A stretch of 64,000 nt of DNA from Aselliscus stoliczkanus (taxonomy: Eukaryota; Chordata; Mammalia; Chiroptera; Hipposideridae): assembly GCA_033961575.1 (NCBI GenBank), contig CM066736.1, positions 91,210,852 through 91,274,851 of the forward strand. The letters are read 5' to 3'. Below, in pieces: positions 38,565 to 49,949 of the stretch (position 1 is its first letter; each line of letters starts with the position of its first letter). The position numbers and the translations under genes are program-made. Below the pieces are notes generated by a model, which saw only the letters and a program-made list of their open reading frames with translations, did no database searches and had not been told where the DNA came from.

Positions 38565-39085
38565 GAGGTGGTATATATACACAATGGAATATTATTCAAC
38601 AATAAAAAAGAATGAAATGTTGCCATTTGCAACAACATGGATGGACCTAGAGGGTATCATGCTAAGTGGAATAAGTAAGACAGAGAAAGACAAGTACTAT
38701 ATGATTTCTCTTATATGTGGAAACTAAAAAAAACAAAAAACGAACAAACAAAACAAAAACAGACTCATAGAAACAGAGAACATTGAAACCTATGTAACTT
38801 TACTAACCATTGTCACTCCAATAACCTTTCATTTAAAAAAAAGAAAGAAACAGAGAACTGATGGTTGCCAGAGGAGAGAATTGTGGGGGGATGGGTGAAA
38901 AAGGTGAAGGGGAATATTGTCAATAATGTTGTGATAACTTCACATGGTGACAGATGGTGATTAAACTTACTTAGTGTGGGGATCACATTGTAAGGTATAT
39001 AAATGTCAAGTCACTATGTTGCACACCTGAAACTAATATAATATTGTATGCTAAATATACTTTAATAAAAATTTTTTCAAGAAAT
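38565..39085 (+). mobile_element. Host L1 3' portion, right half
   Basis: Resumes GGTGGTATATATACACAATG, ATGGATGGACCTAGAGGGTA, GTACTATATGATTTCTCTTA and ends CTAAATATACTTTAATAAAA. Continues the element cut at about 32237. Confidence 0.85.
38782..38845 (+). mobile_element. 64-bp L1 3'-end micro-insertion
   Basis: Only the terminal L1 segment (GAAACCTATGTAACTTTAC, TTGTCACTCCAATAACC plus A's), flanked by a perfect 13-bp duplication AGAAACAGAGAAC at 38769-38781 and 38846-38858. Confidence 0.92.
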
Positions 39086-39089
39086 TATA

Positions 39090-39970
39090 CAAAAGAATCA
39101 AATGGAATTTCTGGGAATGAAAAGTATAATAACTAAAAAAACCTCACCAGAGAAACTCAACAGCAGGTCTGAGATGGCAGAATAAAGAATCAGTGAACTT
39201 GAAAACAAATCAATAGAAAGTATACAATCTGATAGGCAATCACTAAGTAATGCCCTACAGAGGTACTTGGCAGCTTAAAAATTGTCCCAAACAAATCTCA
39301 ATTTTCACAAAATCCTGATAATTAAATATGCTTCTTGACATTCAAAACTTCTAAAATCAAACTAATTCAGTGACTGACTGTATTAGCAAGAATATGACTT
39401 CAAAGTTTCAGCTATTTAACGCAGTAAAATATCATTTCCTATTCACACAGAATACACAGAATATGTAGCCTAACATACTCACAATCTTAGGATTAACGAT
39501 GTAGATATCTTTGGGAGCCACTATTCTGCCTACCACAGAGGCTTAAAAAAACAAAACAACTCAGAGCTTTGCAGAGAAAAAGGAATTGCTTCTAAACTCC
39601 AAACAGTAAAAAATGGTTTTTAAAAGATTAAAGCAAAATCTCTATAAAATTTCTCAGTTAATTAAAGTACCTAAAGATAAAGATCATGTTATGAGTGTAC
39701 TGACCAGTAAACATCTCAAATAAATAAATAAACTGAGAGCAAAGGTCAAATTAAAGGTGGTATCTTCAACTAAAGTATCATAGTCCCAAATTAGCCTTCA
39801 TTTATTTAGTTCAAAGAGATGTACATGGAAGTGATAAATGAGAAAATAGAGAATATTTGAGAATTAGAGATTTAAAAGATTTTGGGGTGTGTTTATTGGC
39901 AAGTACGTAAAACCGAATAGACGAGAAGTATACAAGGTTTTGTTTTTGTTTTTGTTTGTTTTGTTTTGTT
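39090..39970. other. Unassigned AT-rich DNA
   Basis: No gene or repeat recognised. Confidence 0.35.
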
Positions 39971-40071
39971 TTTTTAGCTGAGCCATGCTGCCACCTGTTG
40001 GCAGCTCAGCGGCAACTCAGCTCAGGCTGGGCATCGAATTGCTGTTGCTCAGAGCTCAGCTCGCACTCTTT
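39971..40071 (-). mobile_element. Partial SINE of the second head type
   Basis: TAGCTGAGCCATGCTGCCAC to CTCAGCTCGCACTC, antisense. Its tRNA-head 5' end is missing where the composite SINE begins. Confidence 0.75.
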
Positions 40072-40524
40072 TTTTTAAAAGATTTTATTGGGGAATTGGG
40101 GGAGGAGAAGAGCGCTGGGGAATCGGGGAAGGGGAACAGACAAGTTGCTGTCCTTTTGTTCTTTTGTCTAGTTGTGGAGGACATTGCTTCACTGGCCCAT
40201 GCTGGTATCATCATTGTGCCCTTCTCGGGGGAGGCAGATCGGTCACCGGCCTCTGGACGGCCACTCACAGAGGCTCTTGGCAGTTCACACTGGCTACCGG
40301 CCACTCATGCTGGCTACCCCAGCCACTCACCGTGGCCTATGGCAGCCCACTGCAGCAGGGGCTGCAGCTATGCCATCCCGGGGACTCACAGCATCCCAGC
40401 TCCAGGTGGAGCTGTTGTTCACCATCTTAGCTGTAGAAGGCAGTGACACTGGCCCTCATATGTGGGATCCGAACCCAGGGTTGCTGGTGTCCCAAGCCAG
40501 CTCTTAACCAACACGCCACTTGAC
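40072..40524 (-). mobile_element. Composite SINE copy 5, abutting a partial SINE
   Basis: Antisense: GATTTTATTGGGGAATTGGG, GC-rich body, CTCTTAACCAACACGCCAC head. The 153-codon plus-strand frame at 39985-40446 is antisense SINE reading, not a gene. Confidence 0.88.
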
Positions 40525-41444
40525 CCACCCTTTTGTGTGTTTTTAATGGTTAAACTTTTCTGTAATTTTATTTTGAAAATGTTGTTTATGAGCTTCTTTC
40601 ATTAAATTGAATAAAATTATACTAAATTCTAATTTTCATATACATAATATATTTAAACAATGTTGTAAGTTTTAGTATACCTACTTTTTAATGTTATTTT
40701 TTAAGCTACTTTAATGATCTGGGAAAATAAATTAACCTTAGTCCCAGTCTTTCATAGCAAAAATGTCTGCAGCAGTTCAAGGTGTCAAGATATACACACT
40801 GGATAGTGGGTACTTACACTACATCTTCCAGAAGACTCAAGAACATCTCACCTGAATAACAGTTAATTAGGTTTATTCCAAAAAATAACAACCTAAAAAG
40901 GAACCAAACATTTATTCTCTTTTCAGAAACTTACCCAACTCAAGAGAAAGCACCTCCCCAGTATGTGAAAGAAGAGTCCAGATGCAGACTCTGGGATAAA
41001 TTAGGACAGTATTTGTCCTCATCTGCAGGAAGCCCTGGGTGAGGAGAGAGCTTCTACCTCACTGTCTATAGGGAGCATCTAGTTTAATTAGACAGGAGCA
41101 GACTCCAGCATAACCAGTCTCCAAGACCACTGACTCAGGAACCAGAGAGGGTGGGTACTCTATGTCCTACTTGCAGCAGTCCATATATACTGCATCTGCT
41201 AATGACTCCATATACTTGGCTAACATATGGACATGGAGTAGATTTGGGTTTCTGCTAGTTAATATGTAGAATATCAACCCTCTGCTTATACTTGCTAGAC
41301 CTCAATGTACATAGAAACCTGGAGATATAGAAGAAATAGTAGGTCAGAAGGATTTAAGTGTGGGTGTGTGTGTGCAAATGATTTTCAGTCATGTAATTAG
41401 ATAATATTTAACAATGACGGGTCCAGAGATCAACCACTTCACCA
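40525..41444. other. Unassigned intergenic DNA
   Basis: No gene or named repeat seen. Confidence 0.35.
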
Positions 41445-41660
41445 TTTCAAATTAGTCAATCCACAAGTATACATATTGAACCTTATGCTACATGCTGGAG
41501 CTATAATGATGAATGAGACGTATTCTTTGCCATCAAGAGCTCAAGTTCTGATGGTTTCAAAGAGTAATTAATATTCAGTTGAAACTGCAAATGTCATTGC
41601 TGTGAAGACCCAGAGAACAAGCTGATCACCTCTGACTTGGGGGATTGGCAAAGGCTTCAA
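41445..41660 (+). repeat. L2-type fragment
   Basis: CCTTATGCTACATGCTGGAG, GAATGAGACGTATTCTTTGC, GATTGGCAAAGGCTTCAAAG fit an L2 3' region. Confidence 0.5.
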
Positions 41661-41669
41661 AGAGGAGTT

Positions 41670-41890
41670 AACATCAGTACTCTACCATTTGCCAGCTGTG
41701 TGGACTTGATTATTTATCCTCTATGAGCCTTGTGTGCCCCTGTGTATAAAACAGAGACAGCAAAGGTACAATCCATGAGGCTGTATGAGGGCTAAATAAA
41801 CTAAAAGCAGTAACTTAACATGGTTCCTAGCATAGAGGAATCTCTTAATATAACATTAACCATTGTTGTAATTATTAATATCATTAATAT
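41670..41890 (+). repeat. MIR
   Basis: CATTTGCCAGCTGTGTGGAC, TGTGTATAAAACAGAGACAG, ATGGTTCCTAGCATAGAGGA fit a MIR core and end. Confidence 0.6.
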
Positions 41891-42061
41891 TACTATGTTA
41901 TATATTATGTATTACTATGCGGTGGTGTGTTTGGAAATAGTGATGGAGAAGTAAGTTAGGACCAGATTATTAATGCCTGGCTTAGAAATTACTCTATAGT
42001 CCTTATAGTCCTGTGATTTCTAAATTGTGGCTATTTTAGAGATGTATTTTAGAGATGTAAA

Positions 42062-42519
42062 TTGATGTGCTATCAAAAAAATTATATGGACATGGATACA
42101 AATATTTATAGTCAAACTTGTGTGGGAAATATTGCAAACTCTAGCCTTCTCTTGGACAGCCATATGTGTGACTCACAGAATGTCAGCATTTTTCATACTT
42201 ATTTGACCATGGAACTTTTTAATAAAACATCCATTACAATATCTGATATTTATTTCTACATAATGTTTTGTGGAAAACACTTCTGCAAGTAATGAAGAAT
42301 GCTTAAAAGTATTTAACAGAAAGTGGTATAATCCCCTCTGTCTTTTAGAATGCTTAACATCAAATAAATTTATAATTTAAGTTACAGTGTAAAAGATTGG
42401 AAACATTGAAATCAATTAAGAAACTAGTGCAATATCTGAGGTCAAAGATGAGAAGGGACATAAGTAATTGGTAGAGGCAATGTTAAAAAGAAAATTAACA
42501 ATAGCAACAACTTAGCATT
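42062..42519. other. Unassigned
   Basis: The short frame at 42062-42292 has no recognisable domain. No repeat recognised. Confidence 0.3.
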
Positions 42520-42745
42520 ATTTTTCAGAAACCTACTATGAACTCAGGATTATGTTATATATATATATAATTTCATTTGATCTTCTCAACAACCCTAGGA
42601 GGTACTATCACTATTCCCATTTTACAGATGAAAAATTTGGGGATTAAAGATGTTAAATAAATTTCACAAGTTCACACAGCTAGAAAACAATGGGGATAGG
42701 ATTTGAATCTTGATATGACTCCAAATACTATGCCCATAACTATTT
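42520..42745 (-). repeat. MIR (antisense)
   Basis: CTATTCCCATTTTACAGATG and GTTCACACAGCTAGAAAACA are antisense MIR core landmarks. Confidence 0.65.
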
Positions 42746-43359
42746 AGTGGTACAATCAATATGAGTAACAAGTAACTTCTTGAGGTGCAGGCCAAAAAGG
42801 AAGAAGTTGGGAAACTCACCAGGGTTTCCAGCTCAGTGAATTTGATGGGATTATGATAATCTAGTTCCCAAGACCGGGAACAGGAAGAAAAGCTAGTACA
42901 AGTGAGAGTTCTATATCCTGGAGGACATATCCAGTTGTTAGATGAGTTTATGCATTTAAAACTCAAAAGAGTTCTAGGATAGAAAGAGAGGTGTGGGACT
43001 TGTTAGTATAGGTGATGACTGAGGAAATGAGTGTGCATGGCCTTTTCTGGAAAAGCATGAAAGATTCAGTCAAGAGACTACTCCAATTTTGCTAACTTGG
43101 CGAAGAACAATGTGCTATAATTCCTAATATGGAGATTTCAGAAGCCAGGTAAAAGAAAATCAATAGTACCGTTTCCTCCTACTCTTGTCTATTGCCTGGA
43201 GTAAAAAGCACTGTAATCAGCAGTTTATTTGCCTCCATGATGCCAGATTGTCTTTGTGAGTAACTGGTTTACTAACCACTAGGTTTGTGGACTAATTTAG
43301 CTGATCATTTCAGTGCATGATAGAGATGCATGTCCTAACTTCAGGGAGGTAAGTGTGCT
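42746..43359. other. Unassigned intergenic DNA
   Basis: Nothing recognised. Confidence 0.3.
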
Positions 43360-43660
43360 CTCATTCATTTCCTAAACATTTATTATGTACCAGGCATTTT
43401 GTAATGCACTATGAGTACAAATATGAATGACACACACTCTTCTAATTTCAAGGAGTTTACAGTTAATTGGGGGTACAAATAAATAAACAATCCATTACAG
43501 TTCATTACATACATTTAGTGATTTGTACAAGATGCAACAGACATGCAAAGACAGTATCCTTGGACTGAAAAATCAGGAAAGACTTCTCAGGGAAAGCAGT
43601 TCTTGAACTGAAATTTGAAGAATGAACAGGAGTTTTCCAGATGGCTGAATGGCATGCATG
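43360..43660 (+). repeat. L2-type fragment
   Basis: TTATTATGTACCAGGCATTT, TTCAAGGAGTTTACAGTTAA, GACTTCTCAGGGAAAGCAGT. Confidence 0.55.
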
Positions 43661-44146
43661 GCTGTTTTTCAAAAACACCTGCCACTGTAGAAGTGGATGG
43701 AGAGCTGCTTGATTCTGTACAAAGAATCAATACACATTTTGGGATAAAATACTGCAAACTTTTCCAATGTTAAATATAAAATTATTTTTATCCATTTATT
43801 CATAACTCACTTTATGTGGTATCAACTCCCTATGTTTCTGGATCATATCTGGTGTACTGGGGATACCAAATGTTCTTACTTGTCAGAGGCATGTGCACTT
43901 AGCTATCATTTTGGGGTTGTGGGAGAAGGATATGAGAAGAGGATAGAGAAAACAAAAACAGGAGGAAACAAAAAGGAAGAGCCAAAAGAGAAAAAAAAAA
44001 AAGGAATAAGAAGAGTTGGAGGAGTAGGAGGATGAAGAAAGAAGAGAAAGAGGACAAGAAACAAAAGCCCTCTCAGTTCAGGAAATCTCTGTATTTCACA
44101 ACTAACTTCCATGATAAAGCTAGGAGTGGTGATGCATGGGCAGCCA
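43661..44146. other. Unassigned 3' flank of OR52B2-like gene
   Basis: Includes a purine-rich stretch (43920-44060). It may hold the receptor 3'UTR (minus strand), but no clear polyadenylation signal was fixed. Confidence 0.35.
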
Positions 44147-45115
44147 TCAGCCCAGAGGGGAAGCACAGCACCAAGCCTTGATTTCAAAGAACCGGCGGAC
44201 TACACCCTCACGAATCTGCTTAGTCTTCACACCATAGACAATGGGGTTGAGCATTGGTGGCACCACCACATAAAGATTGGCCAGCAGGATATGGACGTGT
44301 CGAGGAATGTTACGTCCAAAGCGGTGGGTCAATAAGGTAAAGAAGGATGGAACATAAAACATAAGGATGACACAGAGGTGGGAGCCACAAGTGCTGAGAG
44401 CCTTGTGCCGGGCATCCTGGGAGGGCATATGAAACACCGCTCGGAGGATCAGGGAGTAAGACACAGTGATAAGGATGACATCTAAGATGACCTTGACAAT
44501 GGGCACTGAGAAGCCATACCAGATGTTAATGGTGATGTCAGCACAAGCTAAGCGGGCCACTCCAATATGCTCACAGTAGGAATGGGGGATGATGTTGGTC
44601 CGGCAGAAGGGGAGCCGCTTCAGCAAGAAGATCACTGGGAAGATGATGCAGAAGCTTCGGGAAACAATGAACAGAGTAATCCTTCCCACAACAGGCCATG
44701 TTAGCACTGTTGTGTAATGTAGAGGGGCACAGATAGCCACAAAGCGGTCAAATGCCATAGCTAATAGGATGGCTGACTCCCCCACAAACATCACATGAAC
44801 AAAGAAAACTTGGGTGACACAGGCATCAAAGGCAATTTCATGGGCATGGAGCCAAAAGATGGCTAGGGCCTTGGGTACAGTAGTGGTGGAAAGCAGGATG
44901 TCCGTGATGGCCAGCATGGAGAGGAAGTAGTACATGGGCTCATGAAGGTTACGTTCTGTGATGATGACCGTTACCAGGACACTGTTCCCCAAGACTGCAG
45001 TGATATACATGAGGCAGAGGGGTATGGACAGCCAACTGTGATACACCTCCAACCCAGGGATGCCAAGTAGGACAAAAACTGCAGGGTGGAAGATGGTAAG
45101 GTTGGTGTGAGTCAT
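44147..45115 (-). CDS. OR52B2: Olfactory receptor, class I, OR52B2-like (intact)
   Basis: Odorant-sensing seven-helix GPCR of the olfactory neuron membrane, coupled to the Golf/cAMP pathway. 322 residues, against about 323 for human OR52B2, which it closely resembles. Start [20 protein letters not shown], with an N-glycosylation site NLT at residue 5. TM1 GN motif (AVLGNSVLV), TM2 [16 protein letters not shown], end of TM3 [10 protein letters not shown], class I loop motif [18 protein letters not shown]6 [16 protein letters not shown]7 [17 protein letters not shown]. Conserved loop cysteines are present and there is no frameshift or premature stop. The minor oddity MAFDRF for the usual DRY is shared, as I recall, with the human gene. 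The single coding exon fits OR gene structure. Neighbours are OR56B4-like pseudogenes on the other strand, as in the human class I cluster. Confidence 0.95.
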   Translation of the reverse strand: MTHTNLTIFHPAVFVLLGIPGLEVYHSWLSIPLCLMYITAVLGNSVLVTVIITERNLHEPMYYFLSMLAITDILLSTTTVPKALAIFWLHAHEIAFDACVTQVFFVHVMFVGESAILLAMAFDRFVAICAPLHYTTVLTWPVVGRITLFIVSRSFCIIFPVIFLLKRLPFCRTNIIPHSYCEHIGVARLACADITINIWYGFSVPIVKVILDVILITVSYSLILRAVFHMPSQDARHKALSTCGSHLCVILMFYVPSFFTLLTHRFGRNIPRHVHILLANLYVVVPPMLNPIVYGVKTKQIREGVVRRFFEIKAWCCASPLG

Positions 45116-45164
45116 GACAAACTTTAGGGTCCTCTTTATAATGAGTTAGAAGCTGATGAGTCTG

Positions 45165-45180
45165 CTGAAAGTGATAGGAA
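45165..45180 (-). promoter_or_regulatory. OR52B2: Candidate splice acceptor before OR52B2 coding exon
   Basis: On the minus strand CCTATCACTTTCAG lies about 50 bases before the start codon. OR genes usually have non-coding upstream exons spliced shortly before the ATG. Weak, motif-only evidence. Confidence 0.35.
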
Positions 45181-45524
45181 CGGAAAGCAGCACCTGTCAG
45201 TATGTGCAGAGTTCACAAAAGATAGCATGGTTCTGGAAAGGAGGTTACTGTCTGTGTGAAAAAGGACTTTCATTTCATTCGGTGGTTTCTGAGGGCTCCA
45301 TCTCAGTCCTGCTGAGGTTCTCAGCAGGAGAGTTATAGGCCAATCTAGGAAAGAGTCAAGGGTGAGAAGAGAGGAAAGTCACAGGCACAAAGAGGCACAT
45401 CCAAAGTCTTATGGAAAGTACCTCCCAGAGCCCTAACAGAATATCCAGATGAGCAAGACGAAAGAGCAGAAGAGAAGAGAAGGATCATGGGGCCATGGTG
45501 CGTGGGAGGGAACACATACAGTAG
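45181..45524. other. OR52B2: Unassigned upstream region of OR52B2
   Basis: Non-coding. Upstream exons and promoter of the receptor would lie here or further right, but are not identifiable by eye. Confidence 0.3.
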
Positions 45525-45715
45525 GTAAGAATACAGTTCTGAAGCCAGACTTCCTGGGTTAATTTCCCAGCTCTTCCCTGACTCGCTGGATGGTCATGGG
45601 TGAGTTACTTTACTTCTGTATGCCCCTGTCTTTTAATTTGTAAGATGTGGATAACAATAAACTCCATGAAGTAATTGGGAAGATTAAATGAGTCAATTCA
45701 TATAAGTGCTATTTT
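45525..45715 (+). repeat. MIR
   Basis: AAGCCAGACTTCCTGGGTTA, GGTGAGTTACTTTACTTCTG, TAATTTGTAAGATGTGGATA. Clear MIR core. Confidence 0.8.
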
Positions 45716-46496
45716 TAGAAGAGAAGGTTACCATTATTGCTGTTATTATTATTTATAAACCTGTTTGGCCACCATCCTATTGTATTTTTTCCAATAGTCA
45801 AAATACCTTAATGAATATTCAGCAACATTAAAGTTTAATTTTTATCCGAATATGACCAAAGGGAACCCCCTTTTCTGGGAACAAAGAAGAGGGAAAGGAA
45901 TGAGCAAAGTGCCCAAGAAGTGAAAAATACCTTGAGAACAGATGTTTCAGATGGATCTGGCATCTTAGAGCCAAGGCCTGAGGGCTTTGAGTGGTGCACC
46001 AGGCAGGTCCACCAGTGTTGAATTTAGCTTGGGTCTGAGCTACCTGGCAGACTTCCCTCATATGCTTTGAAAACATCCATGTATCTCAGCAGAAACAAAG
46101 AGAGCATCTCCATCATTTATAGAATCCCCAAGGACATGGTGGAATGATGAGACTCACAGCTTCAGCTATAGAACCAAGGAGACCTGGAGATCATAGGGAA
46201 GATTCGATCCATATTAAGGAGAAATGGAGTCACTCTTCCATTCTCTGCTTTCTCTTTTTCTTCCTAGTGTCTTTTCGTCCTGTAAGTCCCACCCAACCCT
46301 ATTTTTTTGGTTATGCCCATTCCCTCTTTAGGGGAAGGCCTATTATGTATTTATCAAATCTTAATTTTGAAAGACTCTCCAAATATCATGACAACATTAA
46401 AAGTGCATCCACAACCCACATCAGATTTAGTTAGATAAATATATAGCAGTTGAGTTACTTTTTGCCCAGTCGTATTATCTAAAATTTATCTGTCCT
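45716..46496. other. Unassigned intergenic DNA
   Basis: No supported gene. The frames at 45828-46076 and 46144-46434 lack domains. Confidence 0.3.
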
Positions 46497-46668
46497 TTAC
46501 AGATACTTCTACACACATACACACACACATGCACACACATACACACACACTCCTGGCAATCTGGCTCCCAGCCCCCATCAATGCTCTTAAAATCACCTAC
46601 TACATCACAGTATCAGCTGGAAGATTGAAAAAAATAGTAGAGAAAAGCTAAAAACTTCACTTAAAATT
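46497..46668 (+). repeat. Local direct duplication, copy A (with CA repeat)
   Basis: CTTTACAGATACTTCTACAC, a degenerate CA/TA repeat, then CACCTACTACATCACAGTAT and GAAAAGCTAAAAACT. Copy B lies at 48241-48410. Confidence 0.8.
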
Positions 46669-46986
46669 TCATTTTGCCATTTTCCTCATGTTTTTGTTTT
46701 TTTTTTGCCACACTTAGATTCCATAATCCAATAAATACACAGGCTCTACACACTAGAGCCATATCCATAATGGATAAAACAGCCTGCCCCCTACCCCTGG
46801 TTATAAGAGTAGCCTCTGTTCATAACACAGTATATGGAAGCATTCATTGTGAAACATGTCACAAGAAATTTATTTCTAATAATATATGTTACCAAAATTT
46901 GTAAATGGTTTACACTCTTAATAAATTGGAACAAATTCAGATTCATACCTCTAATAACCTTCTTCTTGTTCACATGCACTTAAAGC
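46669..46986. other. Unassigned
   Basis: Nothing recognised between the duplication and the SINE. Confidence 0.3.
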
Positions 46987-46996
46987 CAGCATGTAA

Positions 46997-47374
46997 TAAG
47001 GGCCAGTGACACTGCCCTCTACAGCTAACAACAGCTCCACCTGAAGCTGGGCTGTGAGCCCCGGCAACGGAGTAGGCTGCAGCCCCTGCTGCAGTGGGCT
47101 GCTATAGGCTACAGTGAGTGGCCGGCAGCCAGCATGAGTGGCCAGCAGCCAGCGTGAGCTGCCAATAGCTGTGGTGAGAGACCAGCCAGAGGCCAGCGAC
47201 AGATCAGCCGCATCCGGGAAGAGCGCAATGACGATACCAACATGGGCCAGTGAAACAACGTCCTCTGCAACTAGACTGAAGAACAAAAAAGACAGCAACT
47301 TGTCTGTTCCCCTTCCCCAATTCCCCAATGCTGTTCCCCTCCCCCAATTCCCCAATAAAATCTTTAAAAAAAAA
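46997..47374 (+). mobile_element. Composite SINE copy 6, 5'-truncated
   Basis: Begins within the head at GGGCCAGTGACACTGCCCTC, keeps the GC-rich body with two GGCAGCCAGC-type units and the AATAAAATC tail. Duplication AGCATGTAA at 46988-46996 and 47375-47383 proves truncation at insertion. Confidence 0.9.
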
Positions 47375-47383
47375 AGCATGTAA

Positions 47384-48240
47384 AATGTTTTTATAATCTA
47401 AAACCAGTGTTATCTACACTGCAGAGGCACTGAGATACCCTTCAAAGTGACTCACATTTTTAAATAAATAAACACCTCAACAAACATGTCCACCCACCCA
47501 TTTGTTTCACTCCACATAAACATTTTGGGTATCTTGTCAAAATTTAAGTGGCAATGTGTCACATGTAAATATCATCTGCCATATTCTTACGATGTGATGG
47601 CAAAATGTGGAGAACACCCAATTCAAGGCACAACTTCTTCTCCCAATATCTATATCTGTTCTGCAAAATGCAGGATGGAAGACAGAATGAGAAGGATTTT
47701 GTTTCCAGTTTAGACCTACATGACATCCAGATTACCAAAAGGAAGTTTCCTCAAGAGTCCTCACTATGGGACTATGGAATTCACAGCACTAAGCACAGAG
47801 TTTGGCATATTTAAAGTATTTAGGAAATAAAAAATGAACCATGGAATTAGTGAATTGATACTTTGCAAGTAGATTTGTTTGTTGCACTAAGGTAGTGATC
47901 AAACCTGAGCCATTTTCATGAATAGCCCCCAGTGATAGCCCCTGCCCTGATACAGTCGGATTCTGACTACTCTGTCTACTGAACTCAAACACTTTATTAA
48001 GAAGTCTCTCTTCCCCTCCACATTCTCTTGGTGCTTTTCCTGACCCAATTCTGCATTCCCATTTCTTTCTCTAACCAATGTTCACCTGCTAGTCCCATTG
48101 ACATCTCCGCCAGTGCCCATGCTCCTCACACTATTCTCTGTCATGCTGCATCCCTCTTTCATCTTTTGTCACACTGACCCTTGTCTTTCTCCCAACTCCA
48201 ATCTTTGTCCTTTTTTCTCTCTCCCAACTCGTCTTTGTTC
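47384..48240. other. Unassigned intergenic DNA
   Basis: Short frames (for example 47486-47713) show no recognisable domain. Confidence 0.3.
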
Positions 48241-48252
48241 TTTACAGATACT

Positions 48253-48293
<41 letters not shown>

Positions 48294-48410
48294 TCCTGCC
48301 AATCCCGCCCCCTGTCACCATCAGTGCCCTTAAACTCACCTACTACATCACAGTGTCAGCTGAAGGACTGAGAAAATGGTAGAAAAAAGCTAAAAACTGT
48401 GCTTTTTCTG
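48241..48410 (+). repeat. Local direct duplication, copy B
   Basis: Same order as copy A: CTTTACAGATACTTCTACAC (one base earlier), pure CA repeat, CACCTACTACATCACAGTGT, AAAAAGCTAAAAACT. Confidence 0.8.
48254..48291. repeat. (CA)n microsatellite
   Basis: About 18 uninterrupted CA units inside duplication copy B. Confidence 0.93.
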
Positions 48411-48734
48411 AAAGAAGAAGAATAAGAAAAAAAGAGAAAACTAGACTGATCATGTTGGCATGAGGGTTATCACTATTTCTGCCCCATACAGGGTGCTTAT
48501 ATCTAGAGACAGAGAAGCCATATGTTTCCTTCTTCTGGGAGCAGTGCTAGAGAGTCACCCCTGGGATCACTGAGCATGGGGTCAATGAACCAAAGGAGAA
48601 ATGAAAACTCTTTCTCTAATGTCAAGAGAGAACACTAACTCTAAAAGTAATTAGTAGCTCCAGAGAGAAAGCAAGTAAAACATTTGAAAACATAGCATAA
48701 GAGCAGTGACAAAAATCCCAGCAATAAAATAATA
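48411..48734. other. Unassigned
   Basis: Nothing recognised. Confidence 0.3.
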
Positions 48735-48930
48735 ATGTAATAGCAGCCAACATTTATTGAGCTCTTACTACATCCCTGTCACTGTGTTAGGGTTTAACAT
48801 AAATTCTCTCATTTAATTCTCAGAAAGACCCAATGAGATATGCACTATTATTATTCTCATTTGGCAGATGAGAAAATAGAAGCTTATAGAGACTAAGTAG
48901 TTGATAAGGAGAGAAGACAAAAGCCCTCAG
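48735..48930 (-). repeat. MIR-type repeat (antisense)
   Basis: ACATTTATTGAGCTCTTACT, TTTAATTCTCAGAAAGACCC, TTCTCATTTGGCAGATGAG. Confidence 0.6.
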
Positions 48931-49214
48931 GTGAACATGTCAAAGTATTCCTACTCAGTTCAGAAACACAGATTAAGGGATCATTTTAAAACAAACCTGA
49001 AGGCTCAATCACTAAAATTCAAGGAAAAAAAGGGACAGAATAAATAAAAGATTGGTTAAAATTTTCACACCATTAAAAACAAATTTTACATTGTGTGAGC
49101 ACTTAATTAAAGTATTCTAAGATTCTAACATTATTGGGAGGAGGGTAATTGTTCACAATTCATCTTATAACATTTAGAGCAAAGACGTTACTAGAAACCC
49201 AATGAGAAAAAAAA

Positions 49215-49440
49215 AAATACATCAACCTAGCTATCCCACTCTTAGGTATTTATCCAAGAGAAATGAAAACATAAGTCCACAAAAGCCCTGTACACAAATA
49301 TTTACAGCAGCTTAATTCATAGTAGCCAAAAACTGGAAAAAAAAAAACCTCAAATGTCCAACCAAAAGAAGAATGGATCAACAAATTGTGATATATTTAT
49401 ACAACGGAATACTATTCAGCAATAAAAATTTAAAAACTAC
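49215..49440 (+). mobile_element. L1 3' fragment
   Basis: TATCCCACTCTTAGGTATTT, CTTAATTCATAGTAGCCAAA, GGAATACTATTCAGCAATAA. It seems to continue beyond the 44-bp micro-insertion to about 49640 (GTATGATTCTATTTATATGA). Confidence 0.8.
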
Positions 49441-49456
49441 TAAAACATTCAACAAT

Positions 49457-49500
49457 TTTACTAACCACTGTCACCCCAATAAATTTAATAAAAAATTTTA
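49457..49500 (+). mobile_element. 44-bp L1 3'-end micro-insertion
   Basis: TTTACTAACCACTGTCACCC to AATTTAATAAAAAATTTTA only. Flanked by AAAACATTCAACAAT (49442-49456) and AAAGCATTCAACAAT (49501-49515). Confidence 0.9.
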
Positions 49501-49828
49501 AAAGCATTCAACAATACAAATTAAACTTAACGTTATTATGTTTGTAAAAGAAGCCAGATACAAAAACCGGCCTACTGTATGATTCTATTTATATGAGGTT
49601 TTACAACAGACAAAAACTATCTGTGGTGATAGAAATCAGAATAGTGATTACCTCTGTGGTGGGAGAAAGCACAAGATAGTTTCTTTGATGGAAATATTTT
49701 ATATATTGAGAGGAGTGTGTTACATAGGTGTCTGTATTTGTCAAAAGAAAGACGTTTTTTAGGAGCATCAGGAAGGAATAAAGATCAATGAAAGGAATGG
49801 AAATATGGGTAAATTCTTCTAATAAGCT

Positions 49829-49938
49829 TTTTTTTTTTTTTTTTGAGGACAGCATCACTGGCCCTCATATGTGGGACCCGAACCAGGGCCGCTGGCTTCC
49901 CAAGCCAGTGCTTAACCACCACGCCACTCGGCCGGCCC
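49829..49938 (-). mobile_element. tRNA-derived short SINE
   Basis: Antisense: poly-T, GAGGACAGCATCACTGGCCC, CCACTCGGCCGGCCCC. CTAATAAGCTTTT and CTAATAGCTTTT flank it. Confidence 0.9.
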
Positions 49939-49949
49939 CTAATAGCTTT

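Noticed and set aside
39985..40446. 153-codon plus-strand frame
   Set aside because: Reads through antisense composite SINE; the same peptide pieces appear wherever the SINE occurs (for example 32410-32742 and 55438-55872 on the minus strand).
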